In this document: one piece after another, positions 13,202 through 24,602 of the stretch
How positions within the stretch are numbered: the first letter of the stretch is position 1
Layout: the number at the start of each line of letters is the position of its first letter
Assembly: GCA_039090855.1 (NCBI GenBank)
Contig: CM076990.1
Location: 197,971,232-198,035,231, forward strand
Source: Macrothele yani
Lineage: Eukaryota > Arthropoda > Arachnida > Araneae > Macrothelidae
DNA: 64,000 nt
Direction: 5' to 3'
Notes under the pieces: model-generated
Seen by the model: the letters and a program-made list of their open reading frames with translations, nothing else
Database searches by the model: none
Told to the model about the DNA's origin: nothing
Position numbers and translations under genes: made by a program

Positions 13202-16200
13202 TTGCAGGGGATTTGCATCCCCATTTTCTAATGCCTTGGTACATGAAGACCTCACTTCGTTAGGAGCTCATCTTCTCTTACTACAAGAGACAAATTGCCA
13301 ATCCACTACGATATTCTCACGATGGCGCCAGTGAAACTACACGTTTCACCATGCCTACAAACTATCACCCCATAATGGTCTAGCTATAGGTATCCGTCAT
13401 ACTTTCAACTCCATTATCACCTCTTTTTCGGTTCGAAACTTATGTCGAGACCTATTACAGTGTGCATCATTCACCATAGCTTCCACATCTTATCATATAT
13501 TTAATATTTATATTCCAAGTTCTTCAACCCACTTGACAATACTTTTTACTCGCCTTCGTCGTGCCTTGTCTCGCATTCCCCCCATAGATCATGTTTTAAT
13601 TGGAGGGGATTTCAATTGCACTCTGAATCCTACCCTGGACCGATCTCCTTCCACCAGAGAACGCCGTGTTAACTTGTTGAATCTTCTTCAGTCAGTGGTC
13701 TCCGACAACTCTTTTATTGGTGTTCACCGTCACTTCCATCCTTCATCGACTGTATATACGTGGCGCTCGCAACATAATCAAAATCCGTACACAGCTCGCC
13801 TTGACAGATACTACGCCTCATCTACTCTTCTTACAGCTGTGACAGAATCTATTATCACTCCTACAGCTTCTTCTTACCATTGTGCCATCGTTCTTATTGT
13901 TCAAGCTGTTCCAGCACAACCCCGTACAATTCGTCCATGGACTCTTGACGACACTCTTCTTACAGATCCAGACTTCTGTACTTCAGTACGCTCCTTCCTT
14001 GAAGACAAACGACCTCAACTTCAATCAGCTCCGTGTGGTCTGACTTTTTGGTTGGAAATTAAACAGCAAAGTAAAAATATCAACGTTTACCACAATCAAT
14101 GATTTATTATATATCGACTATAGTTTCTCAGAGCTTCTGGCTCGGCTTCATCAGGACTGATGAAGCCGAGCCAGAAGCTCTGAGAAACTATAGTCGATAT
14201 ATAATAAATCATTGATTGTGGTAAACGTTGATATTTTTACTTTATTCAACACCACAAGTTTGTAGTCATAAATTATATATAATTAAACAGCAACTCGTTC
14301 TCCACGTTCGCAAACTTTCTTTTAAAGCAAAAACGCTTCAAAACATGCGTCTCAACCATGTCCGTTCCATGCTTTCCATCCTAAGCCTAAGTGATCCTCT
14401 CTTCTGCCACTATCAAGAAGAACTGCGATCAATCCTCCTTCCACTGGCTCAACAAGCTCTACGACGTCTCCGGCTACAACATCTATCGCCAGACGCATCA
14501 AATTACGATTTCCTTACATCCATGGAAAAAACACGAACAGCATCGAATTCACTTCGGCACCTTCGCCTCCCATCTGGAGTGGTGCCTGATGATCCACTCA
14601 CTCTATGTTCCCAGGTACGAAAGTTCTATACAGAGAAGTTCTGTGAATCTCCTCCGCCATCCTCTTCAGCTTTGGCATCACTTCTTTCTAACCTACCACA
14701 AGTTCCTCCCCATCTTGCCTCTTCCCTCCTCCTTCCTCCCACGTTCTCTGAACTATCCTCTACGTTTTCTTCTTTAAACTCTAGTGCCGCACCGGGTCCG
14801 GACGGCCTCACTTTCCTCTTCTATAAAACCTTTCTACCTCTCCTTCTACCGTTTCTCTTTTCTTCACTTTCTGCTGCTTTCAATCACTCCCCTCTACCAA
14901 GGCGATTTACAGTAGCATATGTTGTCCTATTCCCTAAGAAAGGTGATCTCCTTGACCTGGAGAATTGGCGCCCTATCTCCCTCTTAAATCTAGATTATAA
15001 ACTTTATACTAAACTTCTTTCCCAACGCCTTAACCCCATTCTCACCCACATTATCTCCCCAAATCAAACTTGCACAGTTACCGGTCGTTCACTTTCTCAT
15101 AATATCCATCTACTTAATGATCTAATCCATTTTGCCCGATCTCGCTCCGAACCCCTCGCCCTTCTTTCTCTTGACCAACAATCCGCTTTTGATAATATCT
15201 CACATTCCTATCTATCGGCTACACTCCTTCACTTCGGTTTTCCTCCTTCCTTCGTCTCTCTTCTTTTCTCACTCTATCAAGACGCCGTTCTCCAGGTCAA
15301 GCTGCCCACCTTTCTCACAGCGCCTATTCCCTTCCGCCGGGGAGTGCGGCAGGATTGCCCACTCTCCGGACAACTCTTTGCAATCGCAATTGAACCATTT
15401 CTCCGCTCTGTACACCAATCCTTTAAAGCAGTTCTGCCACCACTCTCTGCCTGCACAAGACATCATGCCACTACCTCTGTCGCATACGCAGATGATGTCA
15501 CCATCTGCATCCGTCATGACTCACAGTTTCCGTGTCTCCAACGTCTATTCGCAGCTTATGCCTCATGCTCCGGTGCAGCACTCAACTCATCTAAAAGCAC
15601 TGGTTTATGGTGCGGCTCATGGGCACATCGTGTAGACACCCCTTGGGGAGCAAGCTGGTCGTCCATCTCACAGCGCTTCCTTGGAGTTCATCTTGGTTCC
15701 TTGTAAGCTACCCCCCTCTACACGTGGAATGCTATCCACCCACGCTTGCTCAGGTCAACTGCCTCCTGGAGGAGAGCCCAGTTCTGCTCATCATTCTTTC
15801 AGAGAGCTCGCCTCTCTCGAACTTACCTAATCTCCTTGTGCACACACTCCTGGCTTGGTGTCAAGTCTCTACAACTCCGCCTTCATGAAATTACCCGGTC
15901 TTACTTCTCTGATATGGACCTGCCACCACTGGGTCAGTGCCACAAAGCTTTGCCTCCCTCCGGATCACGGCGGCATCGGACTCATTGATACACAGGAGTA
16001 CTACACGGCCGTCAGAATTACTACTTTTCTCCGTCTCTTCACGTCGCCAGTACCCGATGCCGTTTCATCTAGGGACGTCATCGCCTCCCCGAGCAACACT
16101 AGCTTTTCCTTTCTCTCCTTACTACTCATGGACCACCGACCCCTCACCCTCATTCGACTTCCCCCTGTTTACCGTGAAGCTATAACTTCCCTTCGTTCCC

Positions 16201-17237
16201 TCCCTCTCTCTCGTTCTCCACATGATTCCACAACTGAGCTCCTAGCTGAACCCCTCTTTTATTCTTCGATTCTTCACCCCTCTCATCTTCCGTACTTTGC
16301 CTATCCTACCTGGTTCCGAGCAGGTGTAGTAACAGTTAAAGATCTCACTAACCCTGACCTTTCCTGGCGACCCTTCGCCAGCCTCCCTCCCTCTCTTCTC
16401 CTCTCCTCCTCCTCACGTGACATCTACGACTCTATTCTTTCATCTGTCATTTCTCAATTTCCTCATCTTGTTTCTCACTCAGGTCTTTCCTTTGTTCCTT
16501 CTGCTTCTCTCCCATTTCCTCTTTTCTTGCTTACTTCTGGCCCAGCTCGTCCCATTTCCTCTCTCTCGGTATCAGCTCTTTATCGGTTCCTCTCTATGTC
16601 CCATTCTTCTCCTCCTCTCACCATTCCTGGTGTTCCCCCTGCTGCCACTGCTACGGTGTGGTCAGCCGCCCTGTCTCCTCTTTCTGCTCCTCTAGAAATT
16701 AATACCCATTGGCTTTTCCTCCATCGCCGCCTTCCTGTTCCCTCCGTTCTTTTCCGAATGTCTCTTCTCGATTCCCCTCTTTGCCCTTTCTGTGCTCGGT
16801 AGGCTGATGTCTCCCATGTCTATCAACACTGTGTTATATTACTCCCAATGCTGAACTTGGCATTTACTATCGCCCAATGTTCCATTACAGCAGATCTTAC
16901 ATTTGATGCATATCGGACTCTTCTGCTACAGAACTCTCCCTCAGTCAAGCTTCCATCAGTCTGTGCCTATATTTTTATTTTAGTGAAGCATGTAATCTAC
17001 GTGTTTCATCAACGCTGCAGAGAATTGACTACTCCTCTGACTGTGCATGAAGCTTCTACGGCATTATTATGCCACTTCCGCGACCGCCTGACATCTCGAC
17101 TTCGGCTAGAGTATTCTGTTGCAGTTACTCAACGTCGGGAAAGCCAGTTCCTTGCCACCTGGTCACCGGCTGCCTCATGGTTTACCAGCTCGCCAGCGTC
17201 ATTGTACCTGACGGTCGGCAGACTTGGTATTTGACTT
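13194..17237 (+). pseudogene. LINE A ORF2, AP endonuclease plus reverse transcriptase, broken
   Basis: ORF2 nicks target DNA and reverse-transcribes the element. It starts in the frame that overlaps ORF1's stop (VSLNCRGFAS), with no ATG. Endonuclease motifs: LLLQETNC, LIGGDFNCTLNP, and a mutated S-D-H (SSYHCAI). An in-frame TGA falls near 13336, and a 211-bp insertion at 14070 splits the frame. RT motifs: FPKKGDLLDLENWRPISLL, LDQQSAFDNISH, RRGVRQDCPLSGQL (G of QGCP is D) and AYADDVTICI with the catalytic ADD. Further frameshifts follow near 15700 and 16802. A cysteine-histidine motif begins CPFCAR, and the C-terminal end is near 17237. No RNase H is seen. Confidence 0.9.
14070..14280. mobile_element. 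palindromic insertion, perfect 85-bp arms, Penelope-like end
   Basis: Bases 14070-14154 are the exact reverse complement of 14157-14241, with only two bases (ga) between. A 39-bp tail follows. The insert is flanked by the perfect 13-bp duplication aattaaacagcaa (14057-14069 and 14281-14293) and interrupts ORF2 of LINE A. The right arm begins ctgatga (14157-14163), has gaaac at 14184-14188 and tatagtc to 14195, an order that recalls a hammerhead ribozyme core, as found at the ends of Penelope-like elements. Stem II is weak here (gagc/gctc only). Confidence 0.85.
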
Positions 17238-18731
17238 TTTTTGAATCAGAAATGCGCATGTAATCTCAACAATCTGTTTAAAAGTTCCTTGCGCAGCTTG
17301 GAAATTTATCGCACTGTTTTTTTTTTTATAAAGGGCTATACGAGTTTACACAGTAAATTGTTTTTTGTGACATTCATCTTGTATTTTTTTCTTACATTGA
17401 CGTTCAAGTTTAGTTCTTCTTTCGGTTACATTTTGAGAATAAATATTGCAGTTAGTCCTTAGCATAGTGCTGTATAAACATATAAATTGTTTCTGTCCTT
17501 TGTAACCATCGTTTTGCACCTTTTTTGGAGACGCTAAGTGTCGTTGATCTCCTAGTAGTGATTAATGTTGTTAGTGTTTCATTTGTAAAAATGTTCAAAC
17601 TATGTTCATCAAGAGTTTGCTTATTTTCCTGATAACGTTTCTCTGCTTCATTAATTGCATAGTGTTGGTTTTTTTGTAATTTTGTTCTATTTTGTTTCCC
17701 GAACATGTTTGCATTGTGCTGTATAATTGTACATAGTTTTAAAAATATTGCGGAACAAGTAATCCATCTTATTTGCATCAGGATGTCCAAGTTTAGTTAT
17801 TTCCTGCTATTCAACATTCCATTGATTTATCTGATAATCAGTTTTTCAATTGCATAGTACTGTACATCCTTGTAAATATGTTGTGTTAAAACTCACTGTC
17901 ATATTGTACCTTCTTTCAAGAGACATGTTGACTCATGATTCTTACTGTATTTATTTTTGCACAAGTTAGTCAATTGCACGGTGTTGTACTTATGAGTAAC
18001 ATATTTTGGAAAATATTTTTTACGTATTTTGTTCGTTTGTGTGAGGTGATGCTTTGTACTATCATTCTCCTATTACCACATATGGATAGTGAGAATACGT
18101 TAAAGCTTTATTCATCGTGTGTTTTCTTATTCTACTTACATTTTTTATCTGGTCAACAGAATAGTGTTACATTTCTGTATATGGTCCTATTTTGATTCCT
18201 AACATGTTTACACTGTGCTGTATATTTGTACATTGTTTCTGAATATTGCCGAATAGGTAATATATTATATTTACACCAGGAAGTCCAAGTTTGTTCTTCT
18301 CCTGGTATTCATCATTTCATTTGTTTGTCTTATGATCAGTTTTGTCAATTACTTTGTACTGTACATTCTTGTAACTATGGTGTGTTAAAACTCACTGTCT
18401 TATTGTACTTTTTTGCAAGAGAAATGTTGTCTCATGAAGCTCTCAATAGGTTCTTGAACAAGTTTGTTAATCGAGCAGCAATGCACTTATGAGCAATACG
18501 TTTTTGTTAAAATCCTTCCTAATTTGATTCTATTATGTTTGGAGATGCCCAGACATGCTTGTCGCTGATCATTTATCACGAGCTATGTGTTTACTCCACA
18601 CTTGTGCACTATGCTGTATATTTGTATATAGATTTTAGTGGTTTAACGATCTTTGATCGTATTTTATTTGTATTAAGACGTCCTTATTAGTTCGTCTCCT
18701 GATTTCTACCTTGAATAAAGATATTTTGAAA
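17238..18731 (+). repeat. LINE A 3' UTR with about 0.5-kb tandem units
   Basis: The segment starting catgtttgcattgtgctgta (17704) recurs diverged at 18203 (catgtttacactgtgctgta), 499 bp apart, and the shared order goes on through the stretch gttaaaactcactgtc. A shorter motif around gctgtata recurs near 17465, 17716, 18216 and 18612. No protein is encoded. Confidence 0.7.
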
Positions 18732-18754
18732 CCATCTTTGACCTTAATGCATGC

Positions 18755-18767
18755 ACTGACCCTTCGA
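18755..18767. repeat. target-site duplication of LINE B, left copy
   Basis: actgacccttcga here and again at 26118-26130, 13 of 13 bases identical. The bases between the two LINEs (18732-18767) belong to the Tc1 element. Confidence 0.93.
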
Positions 18768-19113
18768 AGCTCGAAGTGGTTGGGTTTTGAGCTCCGTAAT
18801 TTTCGTTGCTATAAGGTGTTTATTGAGTGCTTTAGTTTCTGTGGTTGCGTGTATCTTCAAGTTGAAGTTCTACACTTTACGTTCGTGTATCTCCCAGGTT
18901 GGTGAGTGCCATATTTTTTCATTATTCACTGTTTTATTTTTCAACCAAGCTGGTCTTTTTTCGTTAAAGTTTCGCCATTGCTTCGATGGCGGAGGCAGAC
19001 AAGGGTGACGCCCACATCATTATCTTGGCAGATCAGCCAGCTTCCTCTTCTTCTTCTACGCGGTAGCTCCTGCTCAGCTTAATGAGGTGGCTCCCGAGCG
19101 TCATTGCGACGTC

Positions 19114-20798
19114 ATGGACACCTCTTCTTCTCCAGCTTTAACTCCCACCAAGTCTCCTATCTACATCTCAGCAGATGATGACGTCTCCGTTATCAGCAAT
19201 ACTGAGCTCATAGCTTCCACTTCTCATCAACTTTCTGATCCGCCCTCACTGCTAGGGGCCGCTCGATCGACTTCTCGACCCATGTCTGCCCAAGCGTCCT
19301 ATGCTTCAGCAACTTCTGGGGTCCTCACACCCCCAGTTTCATCTGCTATGCCTTTTCCTGAATCCTATGTCACTGTCGTCGGTTCTACTGCTACAATTGA
19401 CATACCAGACGATTCCCGAGCTGGTCACGTTTTTTCCTCCACTATGGAACGGGGCGTCTATTTTAATGCGCTTCCCGACACTAAGCTGTGGCAATATAGC
19501 CGAGCCCTCAAAACTATCTTACCAAAGGATGCTGTAGACATAGACTTTGTAGCTCGAAAACCCAGATCTGTCTTGGTCTATTTTAAGGATAAAGCGCATG
19601 CTGACCAGGTCCTTACGGAAGGTCTAACCATCAATGACGTGCATTTGTTAGCACAACCGGTTGCGCACCGCCCGGTGCAGGTGACCTTCTACCCCGTACC
19701 ACCAGAAGTATCCGACGCTGCCTCTGCACCTTGCTCAGCAGGTACGGCAGAGTTGTTGGCTCCATAACAACTCTCTCTGCGGCTCCCAGGGACCCTGAAG
19801 ACAAATCAATTCGGGGTTTCCGCCGAAGTTCTCTTTTCATCTGATGCTCAGCTGAAAGCGGTTCCGAATGTGTTGCACATCTGCTGTGGACAGCAACGCC
19901 GAAGAGTTGAGATAATCACTTCACAGTACTGCACTATCTGTCAGAGCGAAAGTCACATAAGGGCTCAGTGCCCACGTGCCTTACTGCAAACAGCTCCACA
20001 CACTACATCTTCTTCTACTTTGTCCACTAACGCTTCACATACTTCTTCCTATTCGAGGAAAGTCGCGGAATCAAGATCTTCCAAAAGTCAGCTTACTGCC
20101 ATTGGTCAACAGACGACTTTGATGCCTCCACCTCCTGCTGATCCTAAGAATTTTCCCAGGCTTCCAAAATCGACTCCCCTAGTACTTTTACAACCACTGC
20201 TGATGTACATGTTGACCACTCCTCAGCTTTTACCGTTGGCTCCATGACACGAGTCACAGGTAACGCTTCGGGTTCAGACTCTCCAGACGATCATGAAGCT
20301 TTAGTGGTTGCTGGAAAACGCAGTGGTGCTTCTCGCCCCAAGACAAAGAAGTCAAAGACTCTGGCGTCCCGAAGATCATCTTGCTCTTCTACCCGCTCAT
20401 CCACTCGCTCCGTCAGCTCTCGACGACCGTTCTCCAGGTCACCTCTACACACTTCCTCTGAGACAGCATGTGAGGGTGCCTTTCCCTCACTAGATGAATT
20501 CACAACTTTTCTTGTTGAAAATGCTTTCCCTGCTGAGCCTCTGCCATACGAAGATGTGCTGGATTGCCTTTTAGGGTCCTCTAGCCCTTCCTCCGCACGC
20601 GCTTCCATTCAGCAGTATGAAGCAGCTTTACCACAAGTGCTGGTTCAATTACACTCACTTGAAAACACTCTTCGGCGCACTGCGGACGAGGTCCCGTGGA
20701 GTGCTTGTTTTCTCCGTCGACTCCACTCCATCACTACAGCCAGTCAATTCCTACTGCATCCCACAACTAACCTAGACATTCAGGGTGGTGTCACTTAA
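19114..20798 (+). pseudogene. LINE B ORF1, RNA-binding protein with CCHC knuckle, frameshifted
   Basis: First suitable ATG at 19114 (MDTSSSPALTPT). The conserved central region (SYVTVVGSTATIDIPDDS; VTFYPVPPEVSDA) is open to about 19730, where the frame is lost. The zinc knuckle CTICQSESHIRAQC lies in another frame at 19870-20247. The C-terminal part (20244-20798) has a basic Ser/Arg-rich stretch, then FPSLDEFTTFLVENAFPAEP, the counterpart of LINE A's region downstream of its TAG. It ends act-taa at 20793-20798, inside the ORF2 start. At least two frameshifts inactivate it. Confidence 0.88.
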
Positions 20799-23700
20799 TT
20801 GTTACGGTTTTGCGACACCTCTTGCGAATGCGCTGGTACGAGAGGATCTTGCTCCGCTGAATGCTAATATATTACTTCTGCAGGAAACAAACTGTACTTC
20901 CACCACTCAATTTCATCAATGGCGTCAGTGGGATCATACTTTCCATCACGCCTACAGCCAACTGTCGCGTGGTGGCATGGCAGTTGGTGTTCACTCACGT
21001 TTTCGTTCAACTCTTTCCTCCTTCTCAGTGAAAAACTTATGTCGAGACTTATTGCAACTGGTCTCTTTCACCGTCGCAGCTGAAAAATTTCACGTATTCA
21101 ACATTTATTATACTTGCACTCCTACTCACGTGCCAGAGCTGTTTGCAAAACTTCGACGGGCTCTGTCACGTATTCCCATCACCGACCGGGTACTTATCGG
21201 AGGTGACTACAATTGCACTCTACATCCCCTAACTGATCGCTCTTCTGCTTCCAGAGAACACCGTACGGAAGTAGTACATCTTTTACAGTCTATCTTTTCA
21301 GACTTCTCGCTCGCCGACGTTCAACGCCATTTGTCACCAACCCAGACTACACATACATGGCGTGCACCAAGAACCATTGATCCTCCTACAGCAGGATTGG
21401 GTCGCTTTTATGCAACTTCTCTTCTCCTACCAGCAATATCAGATTCATGCTGTACACCCATAGCTTCCTCGGACCATTGCGCCATTGCCATTACAGTTTT
21501 TGCTACTTCAACACAGCCACGTACAATCCGGCCTTGGACTTTTGACGACACTCTTTTAGATGACCCAGCCTTCTGCTCATCGGTGCGAGATTTTCTCGCG
21601 GATTGGCGTCCAAGGCTTCATTCTGCACCGTGCTCCCTCAACTTTTGGTTGGAAGTAAAACGCCACCTCATACTACTGGTACGAAACCTGTCATACTCGA
21701 TCATGACCCAACGGAGGATGCGACTTGATCATACTAGGCAAATGCTTTCTTTGCTCAATCTTGCTGATCCCCTATTTCAAGTCTACCAGGCAGAATTGCA
21801 TTCACTTTTGTTGCCGCTTTCAAAACAAGCCCTTCAACGCCTTAAACTACAACACCTGAAACCTAATGCTTGTTCGTACGAATTCCTTACGTCACTTGAG
21901 TCAACTCGCCGAGCCTCTTCTGTTCTACAGCACCTTCGTCTTCCAACTGGAGTGGTATCATCCGAACCAGTTCAAATTTGTTCTATGGTACGGAACTACT
22001 ACATTTCAAAATTTTGTGAAACTCCTCCTCCCTCCCCTACAGCTTCTGCTCTTCTGTTCTCTTCTTTGCCTCCGGTCCCTTCTCATCTTTCAGCCAGCCT
22101 CCTCCATCCTCCCACTTTAACTGAGCTCTCTGACACTTTCTCGTCCCTCAACCCCCGGGCTTCACCTGGCCCGGACGGTCTCCCTGTTTCTTTCTATAAG
22201 GCTTTTCTTCCTGCCCTCCTTCCATTTCTCCTCTGTGCTTTTTCTACTGCCATGCATCTTGCATCTATTCCGAGGAGTTTCACGCTCGCACATGTTGTAC
22301 TTTTCCCCAAGAAGGGTGATCAGCTTGACTTGGGGAATTGGCGTCCCATCTCACTCTTAAATACTGAATATAAATTCTATACTAAATTTCTGTCCCACCG
22401 GCTTAACCCCACACTCCCTCATATTCTCTCCACTAATCAAACCTATACTGTACCCGGCCGCTTCATCTCCCATAATATTCAGCTTCTTAATGATCTAATT
22501 CACCTCGCCCGCTCTCGCTCAGAACCCCTTGCTCTTCTTTCCCTCGATCAACGCTCAGTATTTGATAATATATCTCATGATTACCTTCTTGCTACATTAC
22601 TAAATTTCGGCTTTCCTCCTTCATTTGCTTCTCTTCTCATCTCCCTCTACCGGGACGCAGTTTTCCACGTCAAGCTGCTCAACCTTCTCACAGCTCCCAT
22701 ACCCTTTCGTCGCGGCGTACGTCAGGGTTGCCCCTTATCCGGGCAGCTCTTCGCCCTCGCAATAGAACCTTTTTTACGCACAGTCCATCGATCCTTCTTT
22801 GCTTCACTATCACCTGTGGTAGCCAGCACACGTCATCATGTTGCTACCTATGCTGCCTACGCCGATGATGTTACATTCTGCATTCGGCAAGACTCACAAT
22901 TTCACGATCTCCACAATCTCTACAATACCTACGCCTCATGTTCCGGAGCAGCGCTAAACACAACGAAAAGCACAGGCTTATGGACCGGTTCGTGGTCTAA
23001 CCGCACTGACTCTCCTTGGGGAGCAGAGTGGTCCAACGTCTCTCAACGATTCCTAGGAGTCCACCTTGGAAAACCAGCAACTGCTTCACTCGTCACCTGG
23101 ACAACTCTCCGACCACGCCTACATCGCTCGGTCGCAATCTGGCCGCGCGCACAATTCTGCACCTCCGTCTTTCAAAGAGCACGTCTAACGCACACTTACC
23201 TGCTTTCAATGCGCACGTATTCCTGGTTGGCTTCGAAGCAACCAGCACTACGTCTTCTTGAACTCACCCGCTGTCAAACTCAGGTTATCTGGCCCGGCCA
23301 TCACTGGGTCGGAGCACCTCAACTCAGCCTGTCTCCTTCCAACGGAGGCATTAGTCTACCCGACGTCAGATCCTATTACAAGGCTTATCGTGTGTCTACG
23401 TTTTTACGATCCCTTGAGGCACCTGCTCCCTCTGCAGTTGCTGCTCTTGATGTCATAGTCTCTCCGCATAACCCACGCTTTACTCTCCTTTCGTTCTTAC
23501 TCATGGACCACTGTCGCCTTCTCACACTTTTCCCTCCTGTCTACAAAGAGGCTATCTCCTTTCTTCGTTCCCTCCCTCTTTCTCGCTCTCTCCCTGCCTC
23601 CACAAATGACCTACTTTCCGAACCTCTTTTTTTCTTCTCTGCTACACCCTCCCCATCTCCCATGTTTTGCTTTTCCTTCATGGCTCCGAGCTGGAGTCGT

Positions 23701-24602
23701 TACAGTCAGCGATCTTGTTAACACCGATCTTTCCTGGCTCCCCTTCTCTTCTCTACCCTCTGCTCTCCGTTTCAATGCCAACGCTCACTTTGTTCACAAC
23801 TCTCTTATTTCTACTATAATCTCCCTGTTCCCTGAGCTTGCTACTCCCTCAGGTCTCATTTCTGTCCATTCTGCCTCTCTCCCTCTCCCATTTTTTCTGT
23901 CGTCCAATGGTCCACCTCTTCCTCTTGTCTCTTTCTCAACAGCTGATCTCTACCGTTTTCTCTCTCGCTCTTACGCACCTCTTCCCATTTCTGGCATTCC
24001 ACTTTCTTCTACCTCCGCAGTGTGGTCCGCTGCTCTTTCCCCACTTTCAGCACCCCTTGAAGTCAATTCACATTGGCTTTTCTTACACAACCGCCTCCCT
24101 GTGCCGTCAATTTTACATAGCATGACCATTTTATCTTCACCCTCCTGTCCGTATTGTGGCGAGGAATCTGACGTCCAGCATGTCTTCATGTATTGCACAG
24201 TATTATTGCCAATACTCCATCTCGCTTTCACGCTAGCGCAACGATCCTGTGAGACCGTCCTCACCTTCAGCGCCTACCGAACACTACTTCTGAACTCTTC
24301 TCGCCCTATTCACCTTCCGACAGTCTGCTCCTACATCTTCGTGCTTGTAAAACATATAATTCACGTGTATCATCTCCAGCGTCCCCCGAAGCTTCTACTG
24401 ACATAAATAAAGTCAGTACTGCGTTACTTTGTCATTTTCGTAATCGCCTGCTCTCCCGTCTTCGACTAGAACTTACCACTGCAGTTGCACGCTGCAGTGA
24501 ACCACAGTTCCTTTCAACTTGGTCACCAGCAACCTCTTGGTTTGCAGGGTCGCCTACAACGCTTCACCTTACAGTCGGAACTTTTGTGTCACCTACCTCC
24601 TG
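20791..24602 (+). pseudogene. LINE B ORF2, AP endonuclease plus reverse transcriptase, nearly open
   Basis: Open for about 976 codons from VSLNCYGFATP to 23721 with no ATG at the start. Endonuclease: LLLQETNC, GGDYNCTLHP (residue about 137), SSDHCAI (about 226). RT: FPKKGDQLDLGNWRPISLL, LDQRSVFDNISH, RRGVRQGCPLSGQLFALAIE and AYADDVTFCI (catalytic ADD at about 691). A frameshift at the T-run near 23625-23633 moves the C-terminal part to the frame 23606-24406, with a cysteine-histidine motif CPYCGEESDVQHVFMYC. A stop follows at 24404-24406, but similarity to LINE A continues to about 24602 (LSTWSPATSWF). The family is L1/Tx1 superfamily by motif order; the clade within it needs a phylogeny. Confidence 0.92.

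Larger units (their letters stand above)
11161..18731 (+). mobile_element. LINE A, L1/Tx1-type, full-length but dead
   Basis: 7,571 bp between target duplications; without the palindromic insertion and its duplication (224 bp) it is 7,347 bp, against 7,350 bp for LINE B. Order: 5' UTR 11161-11473, ORF1, ORF2, a long 3' UTR and a polyadenylation signal AATAAA at 18714-18719 just before the short end gaaa. There is no long poly(A) tail. Sequence similarity to LINE B extends through the 5' UTR (shared gagctccgt and gttggtgagt). Confidence 0.93.

Noticed and set aside
14157..14195. Confident hammerhead ribozyme in the palindrome
   Set aside because: Stem II does not pair next to the core and stem I is cut by the palindrome centre. 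Kept only as a motif-order resemblance.
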